Shown: piece after piece, positions 53,526-62,961 of the stretch
Numbering within the stretch: the first letter of the stretch is position 1
Layout of the letters: the number at the start of each line of letters is the position of its first letter
Assembly: GCF_900176475.1 (NCBI RefSeq)
Contig: NZ_FWXX01000001.1
Span: forward strand, 620,001-684,000
Reading direction: 5' to 3'
Origin: Tropicibacter naphthalenivorans
GTDB taxonomy: Bacteria; Pseudomonadota; Alphaproteobacteria; Rhodobacterales; Rhodobacteraceae
Length of the DNA stretch: 64,000 bases
Made by a program: the position numbers and the translations under genes
The notes under the pieces: model-generated
Told to the model about the DNA's origin: nothing
The model's database searches: none
Seen by the model: the letters and a program-made list of their open reading frames with translations, nothing else

Positions 53526-54854
53526 TCAGTCGTCCACGACCTCAACCCCGTGGGCGCGCGCGTGTGCGTGGACGTCCGCCTTGAGCACCATAGCCAGCGG
53601 TTTATCCCCGCCCAGCGTGGTCAGAACCGCGCCCGCTTCGCTGATATGCGCCGTGAACAGCCCCTGACCGTCGGTAAAGGTCAGCTGCATGGACAGGTGC
53701 CCCTGCGAGTCCTCGCCCATATAGCTGATCATCGGCGGGAAAAGCGCCTGCAATTCTCCATGCCTGCGCAGCAGCAAGTCCAACGCCGGACCAGCGGTCA
53801 ACAAGCGCAGCAAGTTGCGCGCCGCGCCCAGCAGGTCATCCGGCACTTCGGCCAGCAATTCACCGATCTCGGGGCCGCGAAAGCGGGAAATATCGTCCCA
53901 AGTCGCAGTCTCAAGGTCCATATTCACGCCACTGTTGTCATGCTCGATCCCGGTATACATCCGCGTCGACTCCGGCATCCCAACGAGGAACCGCAGCCCT
54001 TTGCTGGTGCGCAGTTTAAAGGCCATGACCTGCTGGCCGTCGATCTCGACGTAGCGCCCGGTCCCAAAGGATTCGAGAAACTCGGACTGTTTGCACGCCC
54101 CCGCCGCCAAGGCAGCGGACAGGCGCAACTGGTCCGAAAGCTCGGCCGTGATGCGGCGCACGGTGGCCGTTTCCACCCGGCGCATCCGGTCGGGGTTGGC
54201 CAGCACGGCCTTGGTGACTTCGTCCTGCCAATCGGCATCCTCGATGATCCGCAGATCGGGCAGCGACGCGATCCACGCGGCGATCATCCCCTGCAAAGGC
54301 GTTTTCTTGTTCAGCATGAAGAACGGCGAATCGAGCCGTTTCATCTCGGGCGCGATGCCGCCCTCAAAGCCGGTTTGCTTGTCCGCCTCTTCGGGGTTTT
54401 CCTGCACCCATTTCCAAGCCGAGCGCGCCAAGAGCAGCATGTCCTGAGCGCCCATCGCGCCAAGACCCGCGATCACATCGCGAAAGACCGCCTTGCGCGC
54501 GGCCCCCGCGTTATGGACAAACTGCGAATGGCCGCCGTTGCTGACCTGCGCAAGGTAGTAATCGCAGTGGTAGGCTTGGATCAGCGCCGGGTTGATCTCG
54601 TCGCGGGTGTAGTGCCCGTCCCCCATCAGCGCGTTGGCGTAGTCCACGATGTCCTGCATCATGCCGCTGGGGTCGCTTTCCCGCGCCTCGAACGAAGAGC
54701 GCCGCACCAGCAGATCGGTGACCATGGGCACCTCGACCGGCAAAGCCTGCGGCGGGATTGGCGGGGTCTTGGCCGCTTTTGCAAAGGTCGGCCCCTTTGG
54801 TGCGCTCTTTTTCAACACCCGCTTGCCGATCTGCCCAAGTACGAATCCCAGCAT
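53526..54854 (-). CDS. DUF4375/DMP19-like protein
   Basis: A 442-residue soluble protein. Residues about 55-160 (IVDYANALMGDGHYTRDEIN, QAYHCDYYLAQVSNGGHSQF) match the DMP19/DUF4375 pattern YxxxxxxxNGGxxQF as I know it. The C-terminal 200 residues are unrecognised and contain no catalytic signature. N-terminus is basic and Pro/Ala rich without a signal peptide. RBS GAGGGCGGA before the ATG at 54854. Some DMP19 proteins mimic DNA and bind repressors, but nothing here shows that role. It borders the variable 55-61 kb region. Confidence 0.7.
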   Translation of the reverse strand: MLGFVLGQIGKRVLKKSAPKGPTFAKAAKTPPIPPQALPVEVPMVTDLLVRRSSFEARESDPSGMMQDIVDYANALMGDGHYTRDEINPALIQAYHCDYYLAQVSNGGHSQFVHNAGAARKAVFRDVIAGLGAMGAQDMLLLARSAWKWVQENPEEADKQTGFEGGIAPEMKRLDSPFFMLNKKTPLQGMIAAWIASLPDLRIIEDADWQDEVTKAVLANPDRMRRVETATVRRITAELSDQLRLSAALAAGACKQSEFLESFGTGRYVEIDGQQVMAFKLRTSKGLRFLVGMPESTRMYTGIEHDNSGVNMDLETATWDDISRFRGPEIGELLAEVPDDLLGAARNLLRLLTAGPALDLLLRRHGELQALFPPMISYMGEDSQGHLSMQLTFTDGQGLFTAHISEAGAVLTTLGGDKPLAMVLKADVHAHARAHGVEVVDD

Positions 54855-55028
54855 TCCGCCCTCTTTCCTGTGACTGCTCCGCAAGCTGACGCCGGAATGC
54901 GTCACAACTTGGGCGAGAGTCGCGCCATTCCCGGGCCAACACCCCGTCCCCAAAGGGGGCTTGATCCCCGGCCTGCCTGTGCCAAACTACCCTCGCGGGC
55001 AAAACGTCCGTACCGCAGGGAGAGACCT

Positions 55029-56504
55029 ATGACCCGCTTCACCCTTTTCGCGTCCGTATGCGCGCTGGCCCTTGGCACCGCAGCGCAGGCACAGCAGACC
55101 GATCTGACCATTGCCTTGCAGCTGGAACCGCCGCATCTGGACCCCACCAGCGCCGCCGCCGGGGCCATCGACAGCGTGCTGTACACCAACGTCTTCGAAG
55201 GCCTGACCAAGTTCACCGAGACGGGGGCCGTCGTCCCCGGCCTTGGCACCTCGTGGGAGATTTCCGAGGACGGGCTGACCTATACCTTCCATCTGGCCGA
55301 GGGGGTGACCTTTCACGATGGCACCGCCTTTGACGCGGCGGATGTGAAATTCTCGCTCGACCGCGCCCGCGCCGAGGACAGCCAGAACGCGCAGAAAGCT
55401 TTGTTCGCGTCCATCGAGACCGTCGAGGCCACCGATCCCCAGACCGTCACCGTGACCCTGTCGAAACCCGACGGCGCGTTCCTGTTCAACATGGCGTGGG
55501 GCGATGCGGTGATCGTGGCCCCCGAAAGCATCGAAGGCATCAAGCAGACCCCCATCGGCACCGGCCCCTTCAAGTTCGACACCTGGACGCAAGGCGACAG
55601 CATCCATCTGGTGGCGAATGACGCCTATTGGGGCGACAAACCCGCGCTGAGTGAGGCGACGTTCAAGTTCATCAGTGACCCGACCGCCGCCTTTGCCGCC
55701 ATGATGGCGCAGGACATTGACGCCTTTGCTGGCTTCCCCGCGCCGGAGAACCTGCCGATGTTCGACGCCGACCCGCGCTTTCAGGTGCTGCGCGGCTCGA
55801 CCGAGGGCGAGACGATCCTTGCCATGAACAACAAGCAAGCGCCCTTTGACAACGTCAAGGTCCGGCAGGCCGTCGCCCATGCGATCAACCGCCAAGACAT
55901 CATCGACGGCGCGATGTTTGGCCTCGGCACGCCCATCGGCACGCATTTCGCGCCGCACAACCCCGATTACGTCGACCTGACCGGTCTGTCCGGCTTTGAC
56001 CCCGAGGCGGCCAAGGCTCTGCTGGCCGAGGCGGGCTTCCCCGATGGCTTTACCACCACTCTGAAACTGCCGCCCCCGTCCTATGCGCGCCGCGGCGGAG
56101 AGATCATCGCCGCCCAGCTGCGCGCCATCGGGATCGAGACCGAGATCACCAATCTTGAATGGGCGCAATGGCTGGAGGAAGTCTTTCGCGGCAAGGATTA
56201 CGGGTTGACCATCGTCAGCCACACCGAGCCCGCCGACATCAATATCTACGCGCGGCCCGATTACTATTTCCAGTATGACAACCCCGCGTTCCAGACCTTG
56301 ATGGACGAGCTGACCGTGACGGCGAATGCCGAACAACGCTCGGCCCTGCTGCGGCAGGCGCAAGCGATGATCGCCAAGGATTACGTGAACGGCTACCTGT
56401 TCCAGCTGGCCTTTCCGACCGTGGCGGACGCGCGCGTGCAGGGCCTGTGGGTGAACGCGCCGACGCAGGCGACGGACCTGACCGGGGTAAGCTGGTCTGA
56501 GTAA
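55029..56504 (+). CDS. Oligopeptide/dipeptide-type ABC transporter substrate-binding protein
   Basis: A 491-residue periplasmic family-5 solute-binding protein with signal peptide (FTLFASVCALALGTAAQAQ). SBP family-5 segments: LEPPHLDPTSAAAGAIDSVL, TYTFHLAEGVTFHDGTAFDA, IGTGPFKFDTW, VRQAVAHAINRQDIIDGAM. It would deliver peptides, or other substrates such as nickel or glutathione, to a DppBCDF-type permease. The likely cognate genes begin at 61214, 4.7 kb downstream, with unrelated genes between. A terminator follows directly. Confidence 0.92.
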   Translation: MTRFTLFASVCALALGTAAQAQQTDLTIALQLEPPHLDPTSAAAGAIDSVLYTNVFEGLTKFTETGAVVPGLGTSWEISEDGLTYTFHLAEGVTFHDGTAFDAADVKFSLDRARAEDSQNAQKALFASIETVEATDPQTVTVTLSKPDGAFLFNMAWGDAVIVAPESIEGIKQTPIGTGPFKFDTWTQGDSIHLVANDAYWGDKPALSEATFKFISDPTAAFAAMMAQDIDAFAGFPAPENLPMFDADPRFQVLRGSTEGETILAMNNKQAPFDNVKVRQAVAHAINRQDIIDGAMFGLGTPIGTHFAPHNPDYVDLTGLSGFDPEAAKALLAEAGFPDGFTTTLKLPPPSYARRGGEIIAAQLRAIGIETEITNLEWAQWLEEVFRGKDYGLTIVSHTEPADINIYARPDYYFQYDNPAFQTLMDELTVTANAEQRSALLRQAQAMIAKDYVNGYLFQLAFPTVADARVQGLWVNAPTQATDLTGVSWSE

Positions 56505-56510
56505 CTGCTT

Positions 56511-56545
56511 GGGGGGCTGCCCACTGCGGGTGGCCCCTTTTCCCA
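56511..56545 (+). terminator. Rho-independent terminator after the substrate-binding protein
   Basis: GGGGCTGCCC, short loop, GGGTGGCCCC with two G-U or mismatched positions, followed by TTTT (56537-56541). It ends the SBP unit before the ClpP-like gene. Confidence 0.7.
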
Positions 56546-56562
56546 TTTAGAACTTTGGTTTC

Positions 56563-57969
56563 ATGACTTTTTTCCACACTCTTCTGACCGCCGTGGCGCT
56601 ATTGACCGCGCCCTTCGCCCATGCCGCCACCGTCACCTTGGGCGGCGATGCAACCATGAACTGCGGCCTGACCCTAGAGGGGGTGATCACCCAAGGTGAC
56701 GCCGACAAGATCGCCGGGCTGGCGCGCGAATTGCCAGATGGCATCGCCGGGATGTACCGCAAGGAACGCCTGTGCCTGAACAGCCCCGGCGGCAGCTATC
56801 CCGAAGGTGTCGCCATCGCCAAACGCCTGCGCCAGATCGGCATCGGCACCGCCGTGGCAGAGGGCGCGCGCTGCGAAAGCGCCTGCGCCATCGCCTTTAT
56901 GGGTGGCACCATGCACGGTGAAGAGGGGCAAAACAGCGTCCACCGCGTCCTGCACCCGCGCGGCAAACTAGGCTTTCACGCCCCGAGCGTTGACGTCCCC
57001 GAACGCGAGTACACAAAGCAGGCCGTGGACCGATCTTTTCAGATCGCCCTGGACGCCATCGCCTCGCTCATGCAGGCCCGCGCCGAGGGCTTGGACTTTG
57101 CGCAATCGCTGATGATCGCGATGATCGGCACCCCGCCGGACCAGATGCGTTATGTGGAAACCACCGGAGAGGCCTCTCGTTGGGAAATCGCCATCTTCCC
57201 CATCGCCCTGCCCGATCTGCCCCCCGAAAAGCTGGCGGCAACGGCGTGCGGCACGGGCAGCGTGACAATCTATGACGGCGCGCCCAGTCCAAATATGTAC
57301 ACCGACGTGTCCCGCAGCTTCCTGACCCGCACCGCGCTGAGCGACTATGCCATCACCCTACTGACCAGCCGCCAATATATGATCGAGGCCACGGCGCGCT
57401 GCGAATTGACGCTGCCTTACAATCCGGTCTTTGCCTCCGGACGCGTCGGGTACTTCCGCTTTACCGGCGACCGCGACGAGAGCCTGCACAACCTCTATCG
57501 CCACATGTTCTACCCCGCCGATACCCGCCTGACCGCCCTGACGCCAGACCCCAGCGGCCCGCAAACCGACCTCGCGCTGCTGCGGCAAAAGATCGAAACC
57601 GCGCCGCCCGTCCCCCCGACCGAGCTGTTCCGGTCCTGCACGCTCCAAGGCCAGCGCGCCGCCATCGCCAACGTCCAGAACTTTGTGAACCTGCGGGCCA
57701 GCGCGTCGCTCAAGGCGCCCATCGTGCGCGAGCTGCCCTTTGGCACCGAAGTCACCCTCACCGGCGACCCGGTAGTGGGCCGCGAATGGGCCGGTCAGGC
57801 GCAACGCTGCATCGACCTGTGCAACCGCTGGTCCGCCAACCGGCGCGATGCGGCCCACGTCCGGTCGGCGGCGCAATGCGTGGCCGACAACGTGGTCTGG
57901 TACCCGATCCGCGACGCGGCGGGCAACGCGGGCTACGTCAGCCGCAAATACCTGGAGGAAAGCTGGTAA
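56563..57969 (+). CDS. Secreted ClpP-fold protein with C-terminal SH3-like domain (serine retained)
   Basis: A 468-residue exported protein (signal peptide, cleavage near HAA22). Residues about 25-190 form a ClpP/crotonase-like domain: LCLNSPGGSYPEGVAIAKRL, then GARCESACAIAFMGG with candidate nucleophile S106, and LHPRGKLGFHAPS with H139. This resembles periplasmic ClpP-like proteins (COG3904 type). A middle region without known domain follows, then a bacterial SH3 domain from about residue 370 (VQNFVNLRASASLKAPIV) with an insert carrying cysteines 416, 420 and 439. It is a paralog of the protein at 59805-61121, whose serine is replaced. Confidence 0.8.
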   Translation: MTFFHTLLTAVALLTAPFAHAATVTLGGDATMNCGLTLEGVITQGDADKIAGLARELPDGIAGMYRKERLCLNSPGGSYPEGVAIAKRLRQIGIGTAVAEGARCESACAIAFMGGTMHGEEGQNSVHRVLHPRGKLGFHAPSVDVPEREYTKQAVDRSFQIALDAIASLMQARAEGLDFAQSLMIAMIGTPPDQMRYVETTGEASRWEIAIFPIALPDLPPEKLAATACGTGSVTIYDGAPSPNMYTDVSRSFLTRTALSDYAITLLTSRQYMIEATARCELTLPYNPVFASGRVGYFRFTGDRDESLHNLYRHMFYPADTRLTALTPDPSGPQTDLALLRQKIETAPPVPPTELFRSCTLQGQRAAIANVQNFVNLRASASLKAPIVRELPFGTEVTLTGDPVVGREWAGQAQRCIDLCNRWSANRRDAAHVRSAAQCVADNVVWYPIRDAAGNAGYVSRKYLEESW

Positions 57970-58033
57970 GCAGCGGGCGTTAACCCTGACAAGCCCAATC
58001 TGTTCGGTCACAGACCCCAACTAGGAGAAAACC

Positions 58034-58606
58034 ATGGGACTAGACTGGAAATGGCTGATCGGTTTAGCCATCGGCGTCGGTGGCATCGCGGCACCAATCC
58101 TTTATGACCGCTACGAGAAAAAGCAAGAACGCCAAGCCGCTCTACAAAACATCATCCAAGAAGCCGCAGCGGTGCAACAGCGTATTGTCCGTCTCAAAAG
58201 CCTCGCGCGGGGAACTGGGTTCCCCAGTCAGGTCGAACCGGCACACGTTATGCGCAAAGATGCACTCGCACTTGCGGATATGTCCCTCGACGCGCTCAAA
58301 CCATTCGAACCAATGCAAGACACGCGCGAGCTTATCGACGCGTATGAGGACAATATCAACTTTCTTTTCAACGACATGTCATACTGCGCCTTCTTGGATG
58401 AAACGGCGCTTCTACCTTTGACGTATGCGATCGAAGAAGTGCATCTTTTGCGGAACACCCTACGTTTTGAGTTGTTTTACGACCAAGGCAAATTGTCCGA
58501 AAGTGAACGACAGGACGCTTTGGACAAAATGCTCGAAAAGTCCGTACGCGGGGATGAAACCGCCTTTTATACATCAATCAACGGATGCCGCGCCGCCAGC
58601 GATTGA
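58034..58606 (+). CDS. Membrane-anchored protein of lower GC, unknown function
   Basis: A 190-residue protein with a single N-terminal TM helix (WLIGLAIGVGGIAAPILY) and a mainly helical cytoplasmic or periplasmic body (KKQERQAALQNIIQEAAAVQ, VHLLRNTLRFELFYDQGKLS). RBS TAGGAG. Base composition is visibly lower in GC than neighbours, and codon choice differs (many AAA, CAA, TTT), which suggests later acquisition. No homologue recognised. Convergent with the methyltransferase gene, with a 6-bp gap. Confidence 0.65.
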   Translation: MGLDWKWLIGLAIGVGGIAAPILYDRYEKKQERQAALQNIIQEAAAVQQRIVRLKSLARGTGFPSQVEPAHVMRKDALALADMSLDALKPFEPMQDTRELIDAYEDNINFLFNDMSYCAFLDETALLPLTYAIEEVHLLRNTLRFELFYDQGKLSESERQDALDKMLEKSVRGDETAFYTSINGCRAASD

Positions 58607-58612
58607 CCTTTC

Positions 58613-59629
58613 TCAGGCCGGTTTCACCCCCACCGCCAGCTTGGTCATGCCGGGTATCAGCGGTGCGACCTCAACCGCGTCGAACCCCGCGCGACCCAGC
58701 GCCTGGGCCAGCCACGCATCGTCCAGCGACCGTGCCTCTGGGGTAAAGGCCGTGTGCTGCAACTGCCACAGCGCGGTGTTCTTGGGCCCGCTCAGATCGG
58801 CGTCGACAATAAAGTCGTGGATCAACACCTTGCCGCCGGGGTGCAGGCGGTCAAACGCCTTTGTCAGCAAGCCCTCGTGCGTGTGATCGGGAACCCCGCT
58901 GAACAGGTAGCTCATCAGGATCGCATCCACACCGCTGGGCCAATCGGCCTCTAGCGCGTTGCCGTGCTGATAGGTGATCCGGTCCGACAGGCCCGCATCG
59001 GCCACATACGTCTCGCCCAGGGCCGCCACGTTGGGAAAGTCGATCACCGTCGCCTTGAGCTGCGGGAACGCTTTGCACAGGGTAATGGCAAACGCCCCCG
59101 TACCGCCGCCCACATCCAGCAAGTGCCGCGCCTGAGACAGATCAACCCGCCGCGCCAACCCGCGCGCGGGCCCCAGCGAGCCTGCGTGCTGGCTCTGGGA
59201 ATACAGCCGCGCCTCTTCGGGGTCGGAAAACCACTGGGCATAGCTGGCGGTTTCATCGGCGCCCAGATCGCCGGGCAAGGCCTTTTCGATCTGATCCATC
59301 AAGGGGTACATCTGCTGGCCGACTTGCAGCCGCAGGTAATCGCCAAAGTCATACTTGGCCCCCTTGACCAAAAACGCCTCGGCGGCGGGCGAATTGGCAA
59401 AGCGCCCCGCGGCGTCGCGCGTGGTCAGCCCCAGACTGGTGAGCGCGCTCATCAAGGTGCGGCAGCGCTCGCGCGGCAGGCCGGTCTGCGCCGACAGCTC
59501 GTCCAAGCTGACCGCGCCCCCGGACAAAGCGCTAAAGACCCCGAATTCCAGCGCCGCGAACAGCGCCTTGGACCCCATGTAGGCGAATGCGATGTCTGAA
59601 ATATCCTCGGCCTCGGTCAGAACCGGCAT
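58613..59629 (-). CDS. Small-molecule SAM methyltransferase (acetylserotonin O-MT-like)
   Basis: A 338-residue methyltransferase of the plant-type O-MT/AsMT superfamily: N-terminal winged-helix dimerisation domain (GVFSALSGGAVSLDELSAQT, TGLPRERCRTLMSALTSLGL), SAM domain with motif I HLLDVGGGTGAFAITLC (about 190-206), VIDFPNVAA, and late motif RLHPGGKVLIHDFIVDADL. Substrate unknown. The marine DMSP-synthesis enzyme DsyB belongs to this superfamily and has similar size, so it is one candidate, but only an alignment could decide. RBS AAGGGGAGAAGG. Divergent from the second ClpP-like gene. Confidence 0.82.
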   Translation of the reverse strand: MPVLTEAEDISDIAFAYMGSKALFAALEFGVFSALSGGAVSLDELSAQTGLPRERCRTLMSALTSLGLTTRDAAGRFANSPAAEAFLVKGAKYDFGDYLRLQVGQQMYPLMDQIEKALPGDLGADETASYAQWFSDPEEARLYSQSQHAGSLGPARGLARRVDLSQARHLLDVGGGTGAFAITLCKAFPQLKATVIDFPNVAALGETYVADAGLSDRITYQHGNALEADWPSGVDAILMSYLFSGVPDHTHEGLLTKAFDRLHPGGKVLIHDFIVDADLSGPKNTALWQLQHTAFTPEARSLDDAWLAQALGRAGFDAVEVAPLIPGMTKLAVGVKPA

Positions 59630-59804
59630 GTCCTTCTCCCCTTTGTTTGCTGCCGCTTCAGGGTAACGACAGGGTCGCAAAGGGCAACCCAAGGGGGAAG
59701 AAACGCTGGGTCACGGCGGCGCTTTGCCATTAAAATCGGCACCCGTGACGGCCCCGGCAAAGCGTGGCATGGTGCGCGCGACGTGACCGACTTGGACCCT
59801 GACG

Positions 59805-61121
59805 ATGCGCTATGTGATTGCTTTGATTATGCTGTTGGCCGCCCCCGTACAGGCCGCGACCTTGGCCCTTGGGGGCGATGCCACCATGGGCTGCACCCTG
59901 TCGCTGAACGGAGAGATCGCGCGGGGCGACGCCCAGGAGGTTGGCTTTTTCCTAGAGGATTACGGCCTGCTGGGCGGTGGCCAAAGGCTGTGCCTGAACA
60001 GCGCCGGAGGCAGTTTTGCAGACGCAGTGCAAATCGCGCAAAGGCTGGTCGCGCAGGGCATCGGCACCGCGGTGGCCGAGGGCGCGGTTTGTAACGGGGC
60101 CTGCGCGCTGGCCTTTATCGGCGGCACCTCTGCGGGCGCGCCGGACCGCAGGCTGCACCCCGGCGGGCGCTTGGGCTTTCACGCGCCGCAGATCACCGAC
60201 GCTGAGCGCGCCTATACCCGCGCCGAGGTCGACACCGCCTATGGCGTCGCGCTGATCGCCCTGTCCGAGGTGATCACCCTGCAAAGCCAAAGCGATTTCG
60301 ACTTTCCCGCCAGCCTCTTGGCCGAGCTGGTCGCCACGCCGCCGCAGTCCGTCCGCCGGGTGGACACGGTGGCGGACGCGGCGCTGTGGCGGGTCACCGT
60401 CACGCCTGTTTTGGCACCCGATCTTCCCGCCAAAACTTTGACCGAACACGCCTGTCACAACGCGGCGCTGGCGCTGTGGGACGTGCCGGGGAGCGCGGTC
60501 CAATCGCTGCCAGAGGCCTTTGTGAACGCCCAAAGCGTGACCTCCGAAGGGCTGGAATTGACCACCGTCTACGCTTTTGCCGACAATCGCGCGCGCTGCC
60601 GGTTGACCCTGACCCAAGGTGCGCCGCAGATCGGCAGCGCGGGCTACCCCGAGATCGGCGCGCGCACCGCGCCTTTGACGGCGGCGATGTTGCACGACCC
60701 GGACAGGCTGCTTGCCGATCTGACGGCGGGGCAGACGCCCCTTGCCCAGATCGTCGCGCGCTACACCGACGGGGCCGTCCCGCCCGTCGCGCTCGCGCAA
60801 ACAACCGTGCAGACCTGCGCGCCGGAGGCGCCGCAGATGCGGGTCACAAACGTCACGGAATTCGTCAATATGCGCGTCGCGCCCAGCTTTGGTGCCCGAA
60901 TCCTGCGCCAAGCCCCCAAGGGCGAAGTGCTGGACCTGATCACCGCCGAGCCGCGCTTCGTCGGCCCCAGCGCCCGGCGCGCGGCGTGTCAAAGCGCCTG
61001 CTCCCAGCCCGATCAAACCGCCGAGCGCGCGGCCTGTATCACCGACAATGTCCTGTGGCACCACGTGCGCGCGGGCGGACAAACCGGCTGGATCTCGCGC
61101 AAGTATCTCGGCGCGCCGTGA
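59805..61121 (+). CDS. Secreted ClpP-fold/SH3 paralog lacking the serine nucleophile
   Basis: A 438-residue exported paralog of the 56563-57969 protein. Signal peptide (MRYVIALIMLLAAPVQA), ClpP-like domain RLCLNSAGGSFADAVQIAQR, then GAVCNGACALAFIGG where the serine position is G98, and LHPGGRLGFHAPQI with H126 kept. The SH3 domain begins about residue 349 (TEFVNMRVAPSFGARIL) with the same cysteine insert (395, 399, 411) and ends TGWISRKYLG. So it keeps fold and histidine but probably not hydrolysis. RBS is weak. It is followed by a tandem 21-bp repeat and the ABC permease. Confidence 0.8.
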   Translation: MRYVIALIMLLAAPVQAATLALGGDATMGCTLSLNGEIARGDAQEVGFFLEDYGLLGGGQRLCLNSAGGSFADAVQIAQRLVAQGIGTAVAEGAVCNGACALAFIGGTSAGAPDRRLHPGGRLGFHAPQITDAERAYTRAEVDTAYGVALIALSEVITLQSQSDFDFPASLLAELVATPPQSVRRVDTVADAALWRVTVTPVLAPDLPAKTLTEHACHNAALALWDVPGSAVQSLPEAFVNAQSVTSEGLELTTVYAFADNRARCRLTLTQGAPQIGSAGYPEIGARTAPLTAAMLHDPDRLLADLTAGQTPLAQIVARYTDGAVPPVALAQTTVQTCAPEAPQMRVTNVTEFVNMRVAPSFGARILRQAPKGEVLDLITAEPRFVGPSARRAACQSACSQPDQTAERAACITDNVLWHHVRAGGQTGWISRKYLGAP

Positions 61122-61135
61122 GCCGCCAGGGCGGA

Positions 61136-61177
61136 ATGTGACAACGCATTAACCCCGTGTGACAGTGCATTAACCCT
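61136..61177. repeat. 21-bp direct tandem repeat upstream of the ABC permease
   Basis: TGTGACAACGCATTAACCCCG (21 bp, written here once only as TGTGACA-A-C-GCATTAACCC-CG) at 61136-61156 and TGTGACA-G-T-GCATTAACCC-TC at 61157-61177. Two helical turns apart, 37 bp before the permease start. Confidence 0.75.
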
Positions 61178-61213
61178 CTGGACCCCGCCCAAGCGCGCCC
61201 CTAACGTGGCCTC

Positions 61214-62148
<935 letters not shown>

Positions 62149-62152
<4 letters not shown>

Positions 62153-62961
62153 AAAGCCTGACCCTTGGCGCGCTGCTGACCGCGCTGTTCGTGATCGCCG
62201 CCGCGCTGTCCTTTCTGTGGACGCCGGGCGACGTCGAGGCCATGAACATCGCCGCAAGGCTGAAACCACCCAGCGCCGAGTACTTGCTCGGCACCGACCA
62301 CTTTGGCCGCGATATCCTGAGCCTGATCATGGTGGGCGCGCGCACCTCGATCGCCGTGGCCCTTGTCGCGGTGGGGATCGGCATGGGCGTCGGTGTGCCG
62401 CTTGGCCTCGCGGCGGCGGCGACGCGTGGCTCACTGCTGGACGAAACCCTGTCCCGCGCCAACGACCTGATCTTTGCCTTCCCCAGCCTTGTCATCGCGA
62501 TCCTCATCACCGCGATCCTCGGCCCCGGCGCGGTCAACGCGATCCTCGCCATCGGCATCTTCAACATCCCCGTCTTTGCCCGCCTGTCGCGCGCCGCCGC
62601 CCTGAGCCTATGGAAGCGCGACTTCATCCTCGCCGCGCGCACTTGCGGCAAATCCCGCGCCCGCATCAGCGCCGAGCATATCCTGCCCAATATCGCCAAC
62701 CTCTTGATCGTGCAGGGCACCATCCAGTTCAGCCTTGGCATCCTCGCCGAAGCGGGTCTGTCCTATGTCGGTCTTGGCGCGCAGCCGCCGGTGCCGTCCT
62801 GGGGGCGGATGCTGGCCGATGCGCAGACCATGGTGGCGCTCGCCCCGCATGTGGCGATCATCCCCGGCGCGGCGATTGTGCTGATGGTGCTGGGGCTGAA
62901 CCTGCTGGGCGACGGGCTGCGCGATCACCTTGACCCGCGTTTGCAAAAGGTGCGGGCATGA
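62149..62961 (+). CDS. ABC transporter permease, DppC type
   Basis: A 270-residue second permease: TDHFGRDILSLIMVGARTSI, RANDLIFAFPSLVIAILI, the EAA loop KRDFILAARTCGKSRARIS and ILPNIANLLIVQGT are typical of DppC. Shorter than average (about 290-300) because the N-terminal cytoplasmic segment is missing. Overlaps both neighbours by 4 bp. Confidence 0.93.

Noticed and set aside
56563-61121. Defence or toxin island
   Set aside because: No nuclease, toxin, restriction or immunity domain was recognised; the secreted ClpP/SH3 proteins fit an envelope role better.
61136-61177. CRISPR or phage attachment site
   Set aside because: Only two adjacent copies with no spacer, and no integrase or cas gene in the window.
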